From Holophaga sp. (lineage in GTDB: Bacteria; Acidobacteriota; Holophagae; Holophagales; Holophagaceae), in NCBI GenBank assembly GCA_016715205.1, contig JADKBC010000016.1, forward strand, positions 32,883 to 96,882: a stretch of DNA of 64,000 nt, written 5' to 3'. Every line of letters starts with the position of its first letter. Position 1 is the stretch's first letter. A program made the position numbers and the translations under genes. A model generated the notes under the pieces. It made no database searches, was not told the DNA's origin, and saw only the letters and a list, made by a program, of their open reading frames with translations. This document shows, one piece after another, positions 16,514 through 24,707 of this stretch.

Positions 16514-17851
16514 ATGCCTGCTGAAATCGAGATCCTCACCATCGAAGTGGGTTCGACCATCACCAAGGTGAATGGCTTCAATCTTCTGCCCGAAGGTGGT
16601 TTCGACCATGTAGCCCAAGGTTTTGCACCCACCAGCATCGCCCAGGGTGATGTGGGGATCGGCGTGGACCAAGCCAAGGCGGATCTCGAAGCACGGTACG
16701 GCCACCCCATCGGCACCCCCGAAACCTTCGTGAATAGCTCCGCCGCAGGCGGACTGCGCATGACAGTGCACGGCCTGACCTACAGTATGACGGCCCGGGC
16801 CGCCCGGGAAGCCGCCTTGGGTGCCGGTGGCATCGTCAAGATGGTCACCGCCGGGGCCCTGGACGAATTCGAGTTGGATGAAATTCGCGCCACGCATCCC
16901 AACATCATCCTGTTGGCGGGGGGAGTCGATTTTGGCGAGAAGAGTATTGTCCTTCGGAACGCCGAAGCGATTGCTTCACTCGGCTTATCCGTTCCGGTGG
17001 TGTACGCCGGAAACATCGCCCTGCGCAAACCCATCCACCATCTTTTCCAAAGCGCCGGGCTGGAAATTCTGATCGCAGATAATGTATTTCCTGATGTGGA
17101 CGTGCTCAACGTGGAGCCCCTGCGCCACCTCATCCACGAAGTCTTCAATCGCCATATCATTCACGCCCCAGGCATGGCGCGGTTTGCGGATCTTACCCAT
17201 TGGGGCATTCTGCCCACGCCCGGGGCCGTGCTTCGCGGGGCCGAGTTGTTTGCGGAAGCAATGGGCGATTGCCTGGTGTTTGATGTGGGCGGTGCCACCA
17301 CTGATGTGCATAGCGTGACCGAGGGGGCCATGGAGTGGGCTTCCAAAATGGTCGAGCCTGAGCCCAGGGCCAAACGCACCGTGGAAGGCGATCTGGGCGT
17401 TTTTGTGAACGCACGCAACATCGTCGATCTGGCCGGAAATTCAGACTGGGAGGAACGCCTGGCCGAAGTGCAGGCCATGCCTGCCACCGAGCGGGAGCGG
17501 GAACTGACTCGCGCCCTGTGCACCTTTGCCGTGCAGACCGGAGCCAAACGTCATGCGGGCGTTGTCACGGATCTCTATACCGCCACGGGGCGCAAACAGA
17601 TCGTGAAGGGCAAGGACCTTAGCGCCGTGAAATGGGTGATTGGCACCGGCGGCGCCCTGACGCGTATTGAGGGTGGAGCTGAAATCCTGAAGACCATCTG
17701 TACCGGACCCGGCAAACACCTGCTGCCGGTTCCAGAATCCCGCATTCTGCTCGACCGGGATTATCGGTTTTCAGCACTTGGCACCCTGGCCCAGGCCTAC
17801 CCCGAGGACGTGAAGGCCACCTTCCGTCGCTGGGTTGAACAGGAAAGGTAA
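16514..17851 (+). CDS. MutL/GlmL-related protein of ornithine degradation
   Basis: 445 aa of the GlmL/MutL group in the ASKHA (actin/Hsp70-like) superfamily. Nucleotide-binding motifs are the phosphate-1 loop ILTIEVGSTITKV (about 7-19), phosphate-2 FDVGGATTDVHS (about 256-267) and WVIGTGGALTR near the C-terminus. Members accompany B12 aminomutases and are thought to be reactivating chaperones that remove damaged cobalamin; direct proof for the ornithine enzyme is lacking. It follows oraE by 91 bp, with the hairpin element between. Start has a GAGG upstream. Confidence 0.88.
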   Translation: MPAEIEILTIEVGSTITKVNGFNLLPEGGFDHVAQGFAPTSIAQGDVGIGVDQAKADLEARYGHPIGTPETFVNSSAAGGLRMTVHGLTYSMTARAAREAALGAGGIVKMVTAGALDEFELDEIRATHPNIILLAGGVDFGEKSIVLRNAEAIASLGLSVPVVYAGNIALRKPIHHLFQSAGLEILIADNVFPDVDVLNVEPLRHLIHEVFNRHIIHAPGMARFADLTHWGILPTPGAVLRGAELFAEAMGDCLVFDVGGATTDVHSVTEGAMEWASKMVEPEPRAKRTVEGDLGVFVNARNIVDLAGNSDWEERLAEVQAMPATERERELTRALCTFAVQTGAKRHAGVVTDLYTATGRKQIVKGKDLSAVKWVIGTGGALTRIEGGAEILKTICTGPGKHLLPVPESRILLDRDYRFSALGTLAQAYPEDVKATFRRWVEQER

Positions 17852-17861
17852 GGAGAATCCG

Positions 17862-18941
17862 ATGTACATTCGCACCCCCCGATTGGAAATCTATCCTGAT
17901 CGCATCGCCACCAACGCCCGGTCCGTCATCAGCCTTTGCCACGATCATGGCGCCCAGGTGGCCGCAGTCACCAAGGTAACGGCGGCCCACCCCGCGGTGG
18001 TCCATGCCCTGGAATTGGGCGGTGCGGACATGATCGCCGATAGCCGCATTTCCAATCTCCAGTCCATGGCGAACACCGGGCTGGATCTGCCCCTGATGCT
18101 GCTGCGCATCCCCGCGCCCAGTCGGGCGGCGGATGTGGTGCGCTGTGCCCATATCACCTTGAATTCCAGCCTCCAGACCATCCAGCTGCTTTCAGAAGCG
18201 GCCCAATTCATCGGGGTTCGTCATCAAGTGATTGTGATGGTGGATGTGGGGGATCTGCGCGAAGGGGTCTGGCCCGATAAGGCCATTGATCTGGTGAAGG
18301 ACGCAGCCAAGCTGCCCGCCGTCGATATCATCGGCATGGGCTGCAACCTGGCCTGCTACGGTGGCGTCATCCCATCCACCAAAAACATGCGGGCCCTCAT
18401 TGAAATTCGCAACGCCTGCCGGGAGGCCAGCGGACTTGAGCTGAACGTCCTCTCCGGCGGGAATAGCGCCAACCTGCCCTTGCTGCTCTCGGGCGCCATG
18501 CCCAAGGAGATCAATCATTTCCGAGTGGGCGAAGCCATCGTGCTGGGACGCAATGTCATCGACCGCAGCCCCTGGCCCGGCACCCGGCAGGATACCTTCA
18601 AGCTGGTGGCCGAGGTCGTAGAGGTGGCCCGCAAACCCTCCATCCCCATCGGGGAAACGGGTCAAGATGCCTTTGGCGGCACACCGACTTTCGTGGACCG
18701 TGGCGTCCGCATGCGCGCCATTTGCAACCTGGGCCGCCAGGATGTGGTGGTGGATGGCATTGAACCCGAAGATCCCGGCATGATCGTACTGGGCGGCAGT
18801 TCGGATCATCTGATTCTCGACGTGGAAGATGCCCGCAGCGAAGTGAAGCTGGGCGATGAAATCACGTTCTACCCCGGTTACGGCGCGTTGCTGGCCTTAT
18901 CCACGTCACCCTATGTGCAGAAGGTTGTCGTGAAAGGCTGA
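17862..18941 (+). CDS. orr: Ornithine racemase
   Basis: 359-aa fold-type III PLP enzyme (alanine racemase-like N-terminal barrel). The PLP lysine is in VAAVTKVTAAH (about residue 39). Further motifs are MVDVGDLREGVWP, GMGCNLACYG and VLSGGNSANLPLL. It interconverts L- and D-ornithine, feeding the D-specific aminomutase. Start 17862 is chosen over the longer frame (17835) because AAGGAGAA lies just upstream; the gene starts 10 bp after the MutL-like stop. Confidence 0.92.
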   Translation: MYIRTPRLEIYPDRIATNARSVISLCHDHGAQVAAVTKVTAAHPAVVHALELGGADMIADSRISNLQSMANTGLDLPLMLLRIPAPSRAADVVRCAHITLNSSLQTIQLLSEAAQFIGVRHQVIVMVDVGDLREGVWPDKAIDLVKDAAKLPAVDIIGMGCNLACYGGVIPSTKNMRALIEIRNACREASGLELNVLSGGNSANLPLLLSGAMPKEINHFRVGEAIVLGRNVIDRSPWPGTRQDTFKLVAEVVEVARKPSIPIGETGQDAFGGTPTFVDRGVRMRAICNLGRQDVVVDGIEPEDPGMIVLGGSSDHLILDVEDARSEVKLGDEITFYPGYGALLALSTSPYVQKVVVKG

Positions 18942-18944
18942 GCC

Positions 18945-20153
18945 ATGTTGAAAATCCTCCCCCTGGCGTCGAGCTTTCACGATCCCGCGCAGGTGCGCCA
19001 ATCCGTGAACCTTATCGGCTCGGCCTTGGCGTCCCATCAAATCGCCCACGATTTCGTTCCCGAGTCTGGCGACATCCCGAATTCGTTGCTGATTGTCACG
19101 GGAGGCACGGAGCATCTGGCCCTGGCCGCCCTGGAGCGCATGCAAGGACCGGCCATTCTGCTGGCCCACCCCCACCAGAATTCCCTGCCTGCGGCGCTTG
19201 AAATCCTAAGTCGCCTGCAGCAGATGGACCGGCCCGGGCGCGTCGTCCTGTTGAATCAAGGGGCTGAAGGCTATCATTCCCTGGCCACCTTATCCAACCT
19301 GCTGGGTGCCTATGCGCGGTTGCAGGGCCTTCGCCTAGGCCGCCTCGGAGCACCCTCCGACTGGCTGGTGGGCAGCATGCCGGACCCGAACTTGGTTGCC
19401 AAGACCTGGGGACCGAACACCATCGAGGTTTCGCTCGACCTTTTAACGGCCGCCATTCACGAGACTGCACCGGAGGATACCCTTCCGTTTCAGGCTTCGT
19501 TCCAGAACGGTGCTCGCCGCATTGGCGAACCTTCAAGCGCGGACCTCAACACAGCAGCCAAGGTGGGTGTGGCGTTGCGCAAGATTGTTCGCGAACATGG
19601 CCTGGATGCCTGCACCGTGCGTTGCTTCGATCTCGTGAAGGATCTGAACACCACGGGCTGCCTTGCGCTCTCGGCGCTGATGGATGAGGGCATTGTTGCG
19701 GGTTGCGAAGGTGACCTGCCTGCCGCCCTCACCATGGTGTGGCTACAGGCGGTAACCGGCCAAATCAGTTTCATGGCCAATCCCCAGGATCTCGATCCAG
19801 CCGCGAACACCCTGTGGCTGGCCCACTGCACCATCGCCCGCAGCATGGTGAAGGGCTATGCCCTTCGATCCCATTTCGAATCCGCCACGGGTGTGGGCAT
19901 TCAAGCCGATCTGGAGCCCGGACCCATCACCCTTGCTCGCATTGGTGGGCGGGATCTGCGGGAGGTGTTTCTAACCGATGGTGAACTGTTGACCAACGGT
20001 GACTCGGATCTCCGTTGCCGCACGCAAATTCAGCTGCGACTAGAGACGGATGTCCGAACCTTGCTCGAACACCCCTTGGGCAACCATTTGGTGCTGATCC
20101 GGGGCCACTGGGCCGAGCAGCTCCGCGAATACCACCGCTTGTTCATCCATTAG
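18945..20153 (+). CDS. L-fucose/arabinose isomerase-fold protein of unknown function in ornithine operon
   Basis: 402 aa. The C-terminal part has the pattern of L-fucose isomerase-like proteins: TVRCFDLVKDLNTTGCLALSALMD, then CEGD at residues 254-257 and LAHC at 292-295, with a late GNHLVLIRGHW (380-389). The Glu/Asp of CEGD and the His of AHC are plausible metal ligands, so a metal site seems kept. The N-terminal half has a Rossmann-like start (ILPLASSFHDP, LLIVTGGTEH). No sugar gene is nearby: it sits 3 bp after orr and 7 bp before alr, so it is co-translated with ornithine catabolism. Its reaction cannot be named. Confidence 0.7.
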   Translation: MLKILPLASSFHDPAQVRQSVNLIGSALASHQIAHDFVPESGDIPNSLLIVTGGTEHLALAALERMQGPAILLAHPHQNSLPAALEILSRLQQMDRPGRVVLLNQGAEGYHSLATLSNLLGAYARLQGLRLGRLGAPSDWLVGSMPDPNLVAKTWGPNTIEVSLDLLTAAIHETAPEDTLPFQASFQNGARRIGEPSSADLNTAAKVGVALRKIVREHGLDACTVRCFDLVKDLNTTGCLALSALMDEGIVAGCEGDLPAALTMVWLQAVTGQISFMANPQDLDPAANTLWLAHCTIARSMVKGYALRSHFESATGVGIQADLEPGPITLARIGGRDLREVFLTDGELLTNGDSDLRCRTQIQLRLETDVRTLLEHPLGNHLVLIRGHWAEQLREYHRLFIH

Positions 20154-20160
20154 GATCCCA

Positions 20161-21285
20161 ATGCTCTACCAGACTCACGTTCGCATTCATCTGCAGCACA
20201 TCGCCGCAAATCTCGCGGGGATCCGGCAGGCTGTGGGGCCCCACCGAAAAATACTCATCGCGGTCAAAGCCAATGCCTACGGGCATGGCGCGGTCGAAGT
20301 GTCCCGCCTGGCCGAAAACAGCGGCATTGATTGGCTGGGTGTGGCCACGGTGCCTGAGGGGCTGCAGCTTCGGGAGGCGGGTATTCAACTGCCCATTCTG
20401 AAATTCAGCCCCAGCTTTCCTGAGGAACTGCCCGCAGCAGTCGCCGGGAATATCACCCTCGCGGTGTGCAGTCAGGCCAATGCCGAGGCCTTGGAAACGA
20501 CAGCCTGCGCCACTGGCCGAACCGCCATCGCCCATCTCAAGGTGGACTCCGGCATGGGGCGGGTGGGGGTGACCATGGACCAGGCTCCCGAACTCGCTGG
20601 CTTCATCGAAACCAAGTGCCCCCACATTAAACTGCAAGGCATTTTCACCCATCTTCCCGTGAGCGATGAGGCCGATCCCGAGTTCACCCGCCTTCAGATT
20701 GCGCGCTTCAAAACCACGGTGGAGGCCGTCGAAGCATGGCTTGGCCGCAAGCTCGATCTGGTTCACTGCGCGAATTCCGGGGCAGTTCTGGGCCATGAGA
20801 CCGGCTGGATGGACATGGTTCGTCCCGGCATCATGATCTACGGGTTTTATCCGGATGCCGGCACGCCGCGCACCATTCCGCTCAAACCGGGCCTGAGTTT
20901 CCTTACGCGGGTTTCGTTCTTGAAGAAGGTACAGGCAGGCACCTCCATTGGCTACGGCCGCACGTGGATAGCCCCAGAGGACAGCTGGATCGCCACCATT
21001 CCCGCTGGCTACGCGGACGGTTTCAATCGCCTCTTTTCTAACAATGGCCGGGTACTGATCGACGGCCGCAGCTACCCCATCGTGGGCCGGGTCTGCATGG
21101 ATCAGAGCATGGTCAACCTGGGCCCTGAAACCAGCGTTTCGGTGGGAGATGACGTGGTGCTCATCGGGCCCAGCGGCGATCAAGAGATCACCGTGGAGGA
21201 ATGGGCCCAGCAACTGGGCACCATCAGCTATGAAGTCACCTGCCAAATCAATGGTCGGGTTCAACGAGTGCACGACGCTCCCTGA
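20161..21285 (+). CDS. alr: Alanine racemase
   Basis: 374-aa PLP enzyme with the classical lysine in VKANAYGHG (Lys36) and the catalytic Tyr in TSIGYGRTW, plus VCMDQSMVNLG. It interconverts D- and L-alanine. Lying 7 bp after the FucI-like gene, it ends the ornithine operon. That position makes sense because OrtAB releases D-alanine, which must be converted to L-alanine for transamination, or it may supply peptidoglycan. Whether this is the only Alr of the cell cannot be told. Confidence 0.92.
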   Translation: MLYQTHVRIHLQHIAANLAGIRQAVGPHRKILIAVKANAYGHGAVEVSRLAENSGIDWLGVATVPEGLQLREAGIQLPILKFSPSFPEELPAAVAGNITLAVCSQANAEALETTACATGRTAIAHLKVDSGMGRVGVTMDQAPELAGFIETKCPHIKLQGIFTHLPVSDEADPEFTRLQIARFKTTVEAVEAWLGRKLDLVHCANSGAVLGHETGWMDMVRPGIMIYGFYPDAGTPRTIPLKPGLSFLTRVSFLKKVQAGTSIGYGRTWIAPEDSWIATIPAGYADGFNRLFSNNGRVLIDGRSYPIVGRVCMDQSMVNLGPETSVSVGDDVVLIGPSGDQEITVEEWAQQLGTISYEVTCQINGRVQRVHDAP

Positions 21286-21294
21286 AGGCGGCGG

Positions 21295-21300
21295 TACACT
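21295..21300 (+). promoter_or_regulatory. Putative -10 hexamer (TACACT) for leaderless engB mRNA
   Basis: TACACT ends 6 nt before ATG 21307. A GGAG follows, but only 2 nt from the ATG, too close for a normal SD. Confidence 0.45.
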
Positions 21301-21306
21301 GGAGCC

Positions 21307-21897
21307 ATGGCCCAACCTCTCCACGATCTCAAATTTGTCACCTCAGCCTCCGATGTGGCCCAACTGGGCGCCTGTCGGGCGGAGGTCGCCTTTGTCGGAC
21401 GCTCCAATGTAGGCAAGAGCTCGTTGCTCAACGCCCTGGCAAAGCAGACCCAGCTGGCGCGGGTTTCCAAAACGCCCGGTCGCACCCGCCTCATCAACAT
21501 ATTTCAAACAGGCCCGGATCGTTGGGTGGTGGATCTGCCCGGCTATGGGTACGCCGGCGGGCCAAAGGTTGAAAAGGCCACTTGGCAGGGCATGATCGAA
21601 GGCTACCTGCTGGGCCGCCGCAGTCTGCGGATGGTCTTTGTCCTGGTAGATGCGGAAATCGGCCCCACCAAACTGGATCACCAGATGATCGAATGGCTTC
21701 GTCATTCCGAGGTGCCTTGCCGGATCGTCGCCACCAAGGCCGATCAGGTGAAACCAAGCCGGCAACTAGCCCAGCGCCGGGATGTGGCTGCATCCCTGAA
21801 TCTTCTACCCGGGGATATCGCCTGGGCCAGCAGCCTCAAGGGCACCGGCATTCCCGAACTTCGCAACGAGGTGGCTTCCCTGCTGGAGCTTTTGTAG
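21307..21897 (+). CDS. engB: Ribosome biogenesis GTPase EngB/YsxC
   Basis: 196 aa. GTPase motifs: G1 GRSNVGKSS, G2 region TPGRTR, G3 DLPGYGYA, G4 TKADQ. The VDLPGYGYAG stretch and length are typical of EngB/YihA, which acts in large ribosomal subunit assembly. It lies 21 bp after alr, but its own -10-like element suggests separate transcription. Confidence 0.93.
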   Translation: MAQPLHDLKFVTSASDVAQLGACRAEVAFVGRSNVGKSSLLNALAKQTQLARVSKTPGRTRLINIFQTGPDRWVVDLPGYGYAGGPKVEKATWQGMIEGYLLGRRSLRMVFVLVDAEIGPTKLDHQMIEWLRHSEVPCRIVATKADQVKPSRQLAQRRDVAASLNLLPGDIAWASSLKGTGIPELRNEVASLLELL

Positions 21898-21979
21898 CCC
21901 CTTCAATCGGTCTGCCCCGGTCTACCAAATCCCATAAATCGCAGGTTCTGATGCCTGCGGTCTGCTCCAGGCTATTTAT

Positions 21980-22014
21980 TTGAATTCAGTTTGGTGATTT
22001 TCTCGGGAATTCAA
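21980..22014. promoter_or_regulatory. Inverted repeat upstream of the MocR gene
   Basis: TTGAATTC (21980-21987) and GAATTCAA (22007-22014) form a perfect 8-bp inverted repeat with 19 bp between arms, ending 17 bp before ATG 22032. Position and symmetry suit an autoregulatory operator. Confidence 0.45.
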
Positions 22015-22031
22015 CGCAAACTTTGGGGGCA

Positions 22032-23510
22032 ATGACCCCTGAACCCACCCTCAACCCTGGCGCCGCGAGCCCCCTGTATCTCCAACTTCAGCGGAGCCTG
22101 CGCGGGTTGATTCAGCAGGGTGAATGGAAGCCGGGGATGCGCCTTCCGGCGGTGCAGGATCTGGCCCAACGCTTCCAGATCCACCGCCTCACGGTACTGA
22201 AAGCCATCGCAGGCCTCAAGAATACCGGGTGGATCCAAACGGTTACTGGACGGGGCACCTTTGTGGCCGACCGCCTGCCCCAGGCGCCTGCGCTCCGTGA
22301 GCCCAGTGGCTTTCCCTTTGAAGGATCGGCCCTGCGGGTGCATGAGGGAGAACTTGGCCCCTGGCTGGGGGAAACCCTGGAACGTGCCCAGAACCGTCAA
22401 CTCATCAGCTTTTCCGCCGGATTTCCTCCATCCGACCTGCTGCCCGGGGATGCCCTCCGACGCATCTACACCCGCACCATGAAGGACCTGGGTTCTGCGG
22501 CCTGGGTCTATTCCGCCCCGGCGGGCCACCCTCCTTTCCTGGAGGCTGTTGCCAACTGGTTGACCAGTGAAGGGGAACCCCTGCTTCCTGGTTGGGGCAT
22601 GCGCGCCATTCCCGGCGCTCAAAGCGGCCTTGCGTTGGCCGTTGAGGCGCTCACCGTACCGGGGGATCGCGTGCTCGTGGAAAGCCCCTGCTATGTGGGC
22701 ACCTTGGCCTTGTTGCGCACCTTGGGGCGGGAGGCCGTTCCGGTGCCCGTGGACGGCAGTGGCCTGAACCCCGACCGGTTGGCTTCGGCCTTACAAAAAG
22801 GCGACGCCAAGTTGATGATCCTGGTGGCGACCTTCCACAATCCTACCGGCATGACCCTGAGTCGGGCCCGACGGGAGCGCGTGCTCGCCCTCACCCGCGC
22901 CCACGGCGTGCCCCTGGTGGAAGACGACACCTACGCGGATCTCCGGTTTTCAGGCCAATCGGTACCCAGTTTTCGGATGCTGCCGGGCGCTGACCACGTC
23001 ATCCATGTGGGCAGCTTTTCCAAATCCCTCGCCGCTGGTCTGCGGTTGGGCTACGTGGTGGCGCCAGAATCCCTGCTCACCCGGCTCACCCCCGTGCAGG
23101 AAGTCCATACCATCGCCTTGCCTATCCTGTCCCAGGCCGCCGTGGCCCGCTTCATCACTGAAGGCGGCTTCAAGCGCCATGTAACAAAGCTCCGGCGCGC
23201 CCTGAAGGAGCGTCGGGATGCCATGTTGGAGGCCCTTCATGCCCATTTCCCCTCGGAGGCCGAAATCACGGAGCCCAAGGGGGGCATGCACCTCTGGGTG
23301 GTGTTGCCGGAGGATTTTTCGAGCTTGGAACTTTTGAAGGATGCCATTCCCCAGGGGCTTGGCTTTGCCCCCGGACCTCTCTTTTTTGCCGATGGCCGGG
23401 GAACCAACTGCCTCCGGTTAAACTTTTCCACCCATGAGCCTGGCGTAACCCGCGAGGCCATCGCACGGCTGGGCCGCCTGATCCACGGGCGTCCTGCCGT
23501 CGCCCTTTGA
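22032..23510 (+). CDS. MocR/PdxR-type regulator: GntR HTH fused to aminotransferase
   Basis: 492 aa. A winged-helix GntR domain (about 15-85: PLYLQLQRSLRGLIQQGEWKPGMRLPAVQDLAQRF) is joined to a fold-type I aminotransferase domain (about 105-490) with the PLP lysine in GSFSKSLAAGLRLGY. In MocR regulators the aminotransferase domain senses PLP or amino acids; a catalytic transaminase of the 2-aminoadipate type is possible but less likely given the HTH. ATG 22032 sits next to a GGGGG. ilvE begins 13 bp downstream, so the two form an operon and the regulator may control amino-acid transamination. Confidence 0.85.
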   Translation: MTPEPTLNPGAASPLYLQLQRSLRGLIQQGEWKPGMRLPAVQDLAQRFQIHRLTVLKAIAGLKNTGWIQTVTGRGTFVADRLPQAPALREPSGFPFEGSALRVHEGELGPWLGETLERAQNRQLISFSAGFPPSDLLPGDALRRIYTRTMKDLGSAAWVYSAPAGHPPFLEAVANWLTSEGEPLLPGWGMRAIPGAQSGLALAVEALTVPGDRVLVESPCYVGTLALLRTLGREAVPVPVDGSGLNPDRLASALQKGDAKLMILVATFHNPTGMTLSRARRERVLALTRAHGVPLVEDDTYADLRFSGQSVPSFRMLPGADHVIHVGSFSKSLAAGLRLGYVVAPESLLTRLTPVQEVHTIALPILSQAAVARFITEGGFKRHVTKLRRALKERRDAMLEALHAHFPSEAEITEPKGGMHLWVVLPEDFSSLELLKDAIPQGLGFAPGPLFFADGRGTNCLRLNFSTHEPGVTREAIARLGRLIHGRPAVAL

Positions 23511-23523
23511 ACAAGGAGTCTCG

Positions 23524-24642
23524 ATGAGCCCCACCAGCCGTTTCGATATCCAACTGGCCCAACCGCGCCTATCCGATGAGGAGCGCGCGGTTCGGATGCA
23601 GAACCTGGGCTTTGGAAAAGTGCTCTCCGAACACATGGTGGTGGTGCCCTACCAGGAAGGGGAAGGTTGGCTCAAGGGCAGCCTGAAGCCCTATGCGCCG
23701 CTCTGCATCAGCCCCGCGGCCAATGTACTGCATTATGGCCAAGCCATTTTTGAGGGCTTCAAGGCCTATCGCCAGGCGGATGGTGGCATCAAGTCCTTCC
23801 GTCCCAAGGCAAATGGACGTCGTTTCAACGAATCCGCGGCACGCTTGGCGATGCCCGAAATCCCCCTGGATATTTTCATCGAGGCCGCCGACCTGCTCTG
23901 CACCACCGATATGGCGTGGGTGCCCGGCACTCTCGACGCCGCGCGCCTCCATGACCAGAGCTACTATTTCCGGCCCTTCATGATCGGACTGGGCGATTTC
24001 CTTGGGGTGAAGGCTGCCGAGGAGTACCTTTTTCTCATGATCGGCGGGCCCGCCGGTGCCTACTTCCAGGGCGGCATCAAGCCTGTGACCATCTGGGTGG
24101 AAGAGGAATACGTTCGCGCCGCTCCGGGTGGAACGGGCCGCGCCAAATGTGCCGGAAACTATGCCGCCAGCCTCCTGCCCGGCAAGCTTGCCAAACAGCG
24201 GGGCTGCGATCAGGCCCTTTACCTGGATGCCACCCATCACAAGTATCTGGAAGAATTGGGCGGCATGAACGTATTCCTCATTCTTCAGGAGGGCAATCGG
24301 ACCGTCATCACCACCCCTGAAAAGACCGGTACGATTCTGGAGGGCGTCACCCGGGACAGCCTCATCACCGTGGCACGCGAATTGGGCTACGACGTGGAAG
24401 AGCGCCGCATTTCCATTGATGAAGTGGAACAGGCCCATCGCACCGGTAGCCTGAAAGAAGCCTTTGCCTGCGGCACAGCCGCCGTGATCTCTCCCATCGG
24501 AACACTCATGTCCCGGCGGGGCACCTGGGTCATCAACGACAACAAGGTGGGCGAGATCTCCACCCGCCTCCGGGCGGCCCTGCTGGATATTCAATACGGC
24601 CTGGCGCCTGATACTCGAAACTGGATGCACACCATTCGGTAG
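23524..24642 (+). CDS. ilvE: Branched-chain amino acid aminotransferase
   Basis: 372-aa fold-type IV PLP enzyme. The PLP lysine lies in GRAKCAGNYAAS, with YGQAIFEGFKAYR near the N-terminus and FACGTAAVISPIG near the C-terminus. It is the longer class-II BCAT form. It transfers amino groups between Leu/Ile/Val and 2-oxoglutarate. An AAGGAG precedes ATG 23524. A strong hairpin terminator follows the stop. Confidence 0.93.
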   Translation: MSPTSRFDIQLAQPRLSDEERAVRMQNLGFGKVLSEHMVVVPYQEGEGWLKGSLKPYAPLCISPAANVLHYGQAIFEGFKAYRQADGGIKSFRPKANGRRFNESAARLAMPEIPLDIFIEAADLLCTTDMAWVPGTLDAARLHDQSYYFRPFMIGLGDFLGVKAAEEYLFLMIGGPAGAYFQGGIKPVTIWVEEEYVRAAPGGTGRAKCAGNYAASLLPGKLAKQRGCDQALYLDATHHKYLEELGGMNVFLILQEGNRTVITTPEKTGTILEGVTRDSLITVARELGYDVEERRISIDEVEQAHRTGSLKEAFACGTAAVISPIGTLMSRRGTWVINDNKVGEISTRLRAALLDIQYGLAPDTRNWMHTIR

Positions 24643-24657
24643 CATTTCGAGGTACAC

Positions 24658-24689
24658 AAAAGAGCGGGTCCTCGCGGACCCGCTCTTTT
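24658..24689. terminator. Bidirectional rho-independent terminator
   Basis: AAAAGAGCGGGTCC and GGACCCGCTCTTTT form a perfect 14-bp stem with a TCGC loop. The T-run on one strand and the A-run on the other let it serve both ilvE and the convergent repeat-protein gene. Confidence 0.93.
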
Positions 24690-24707
24690 GTAATTAAAGG
24701 AAGAAGC

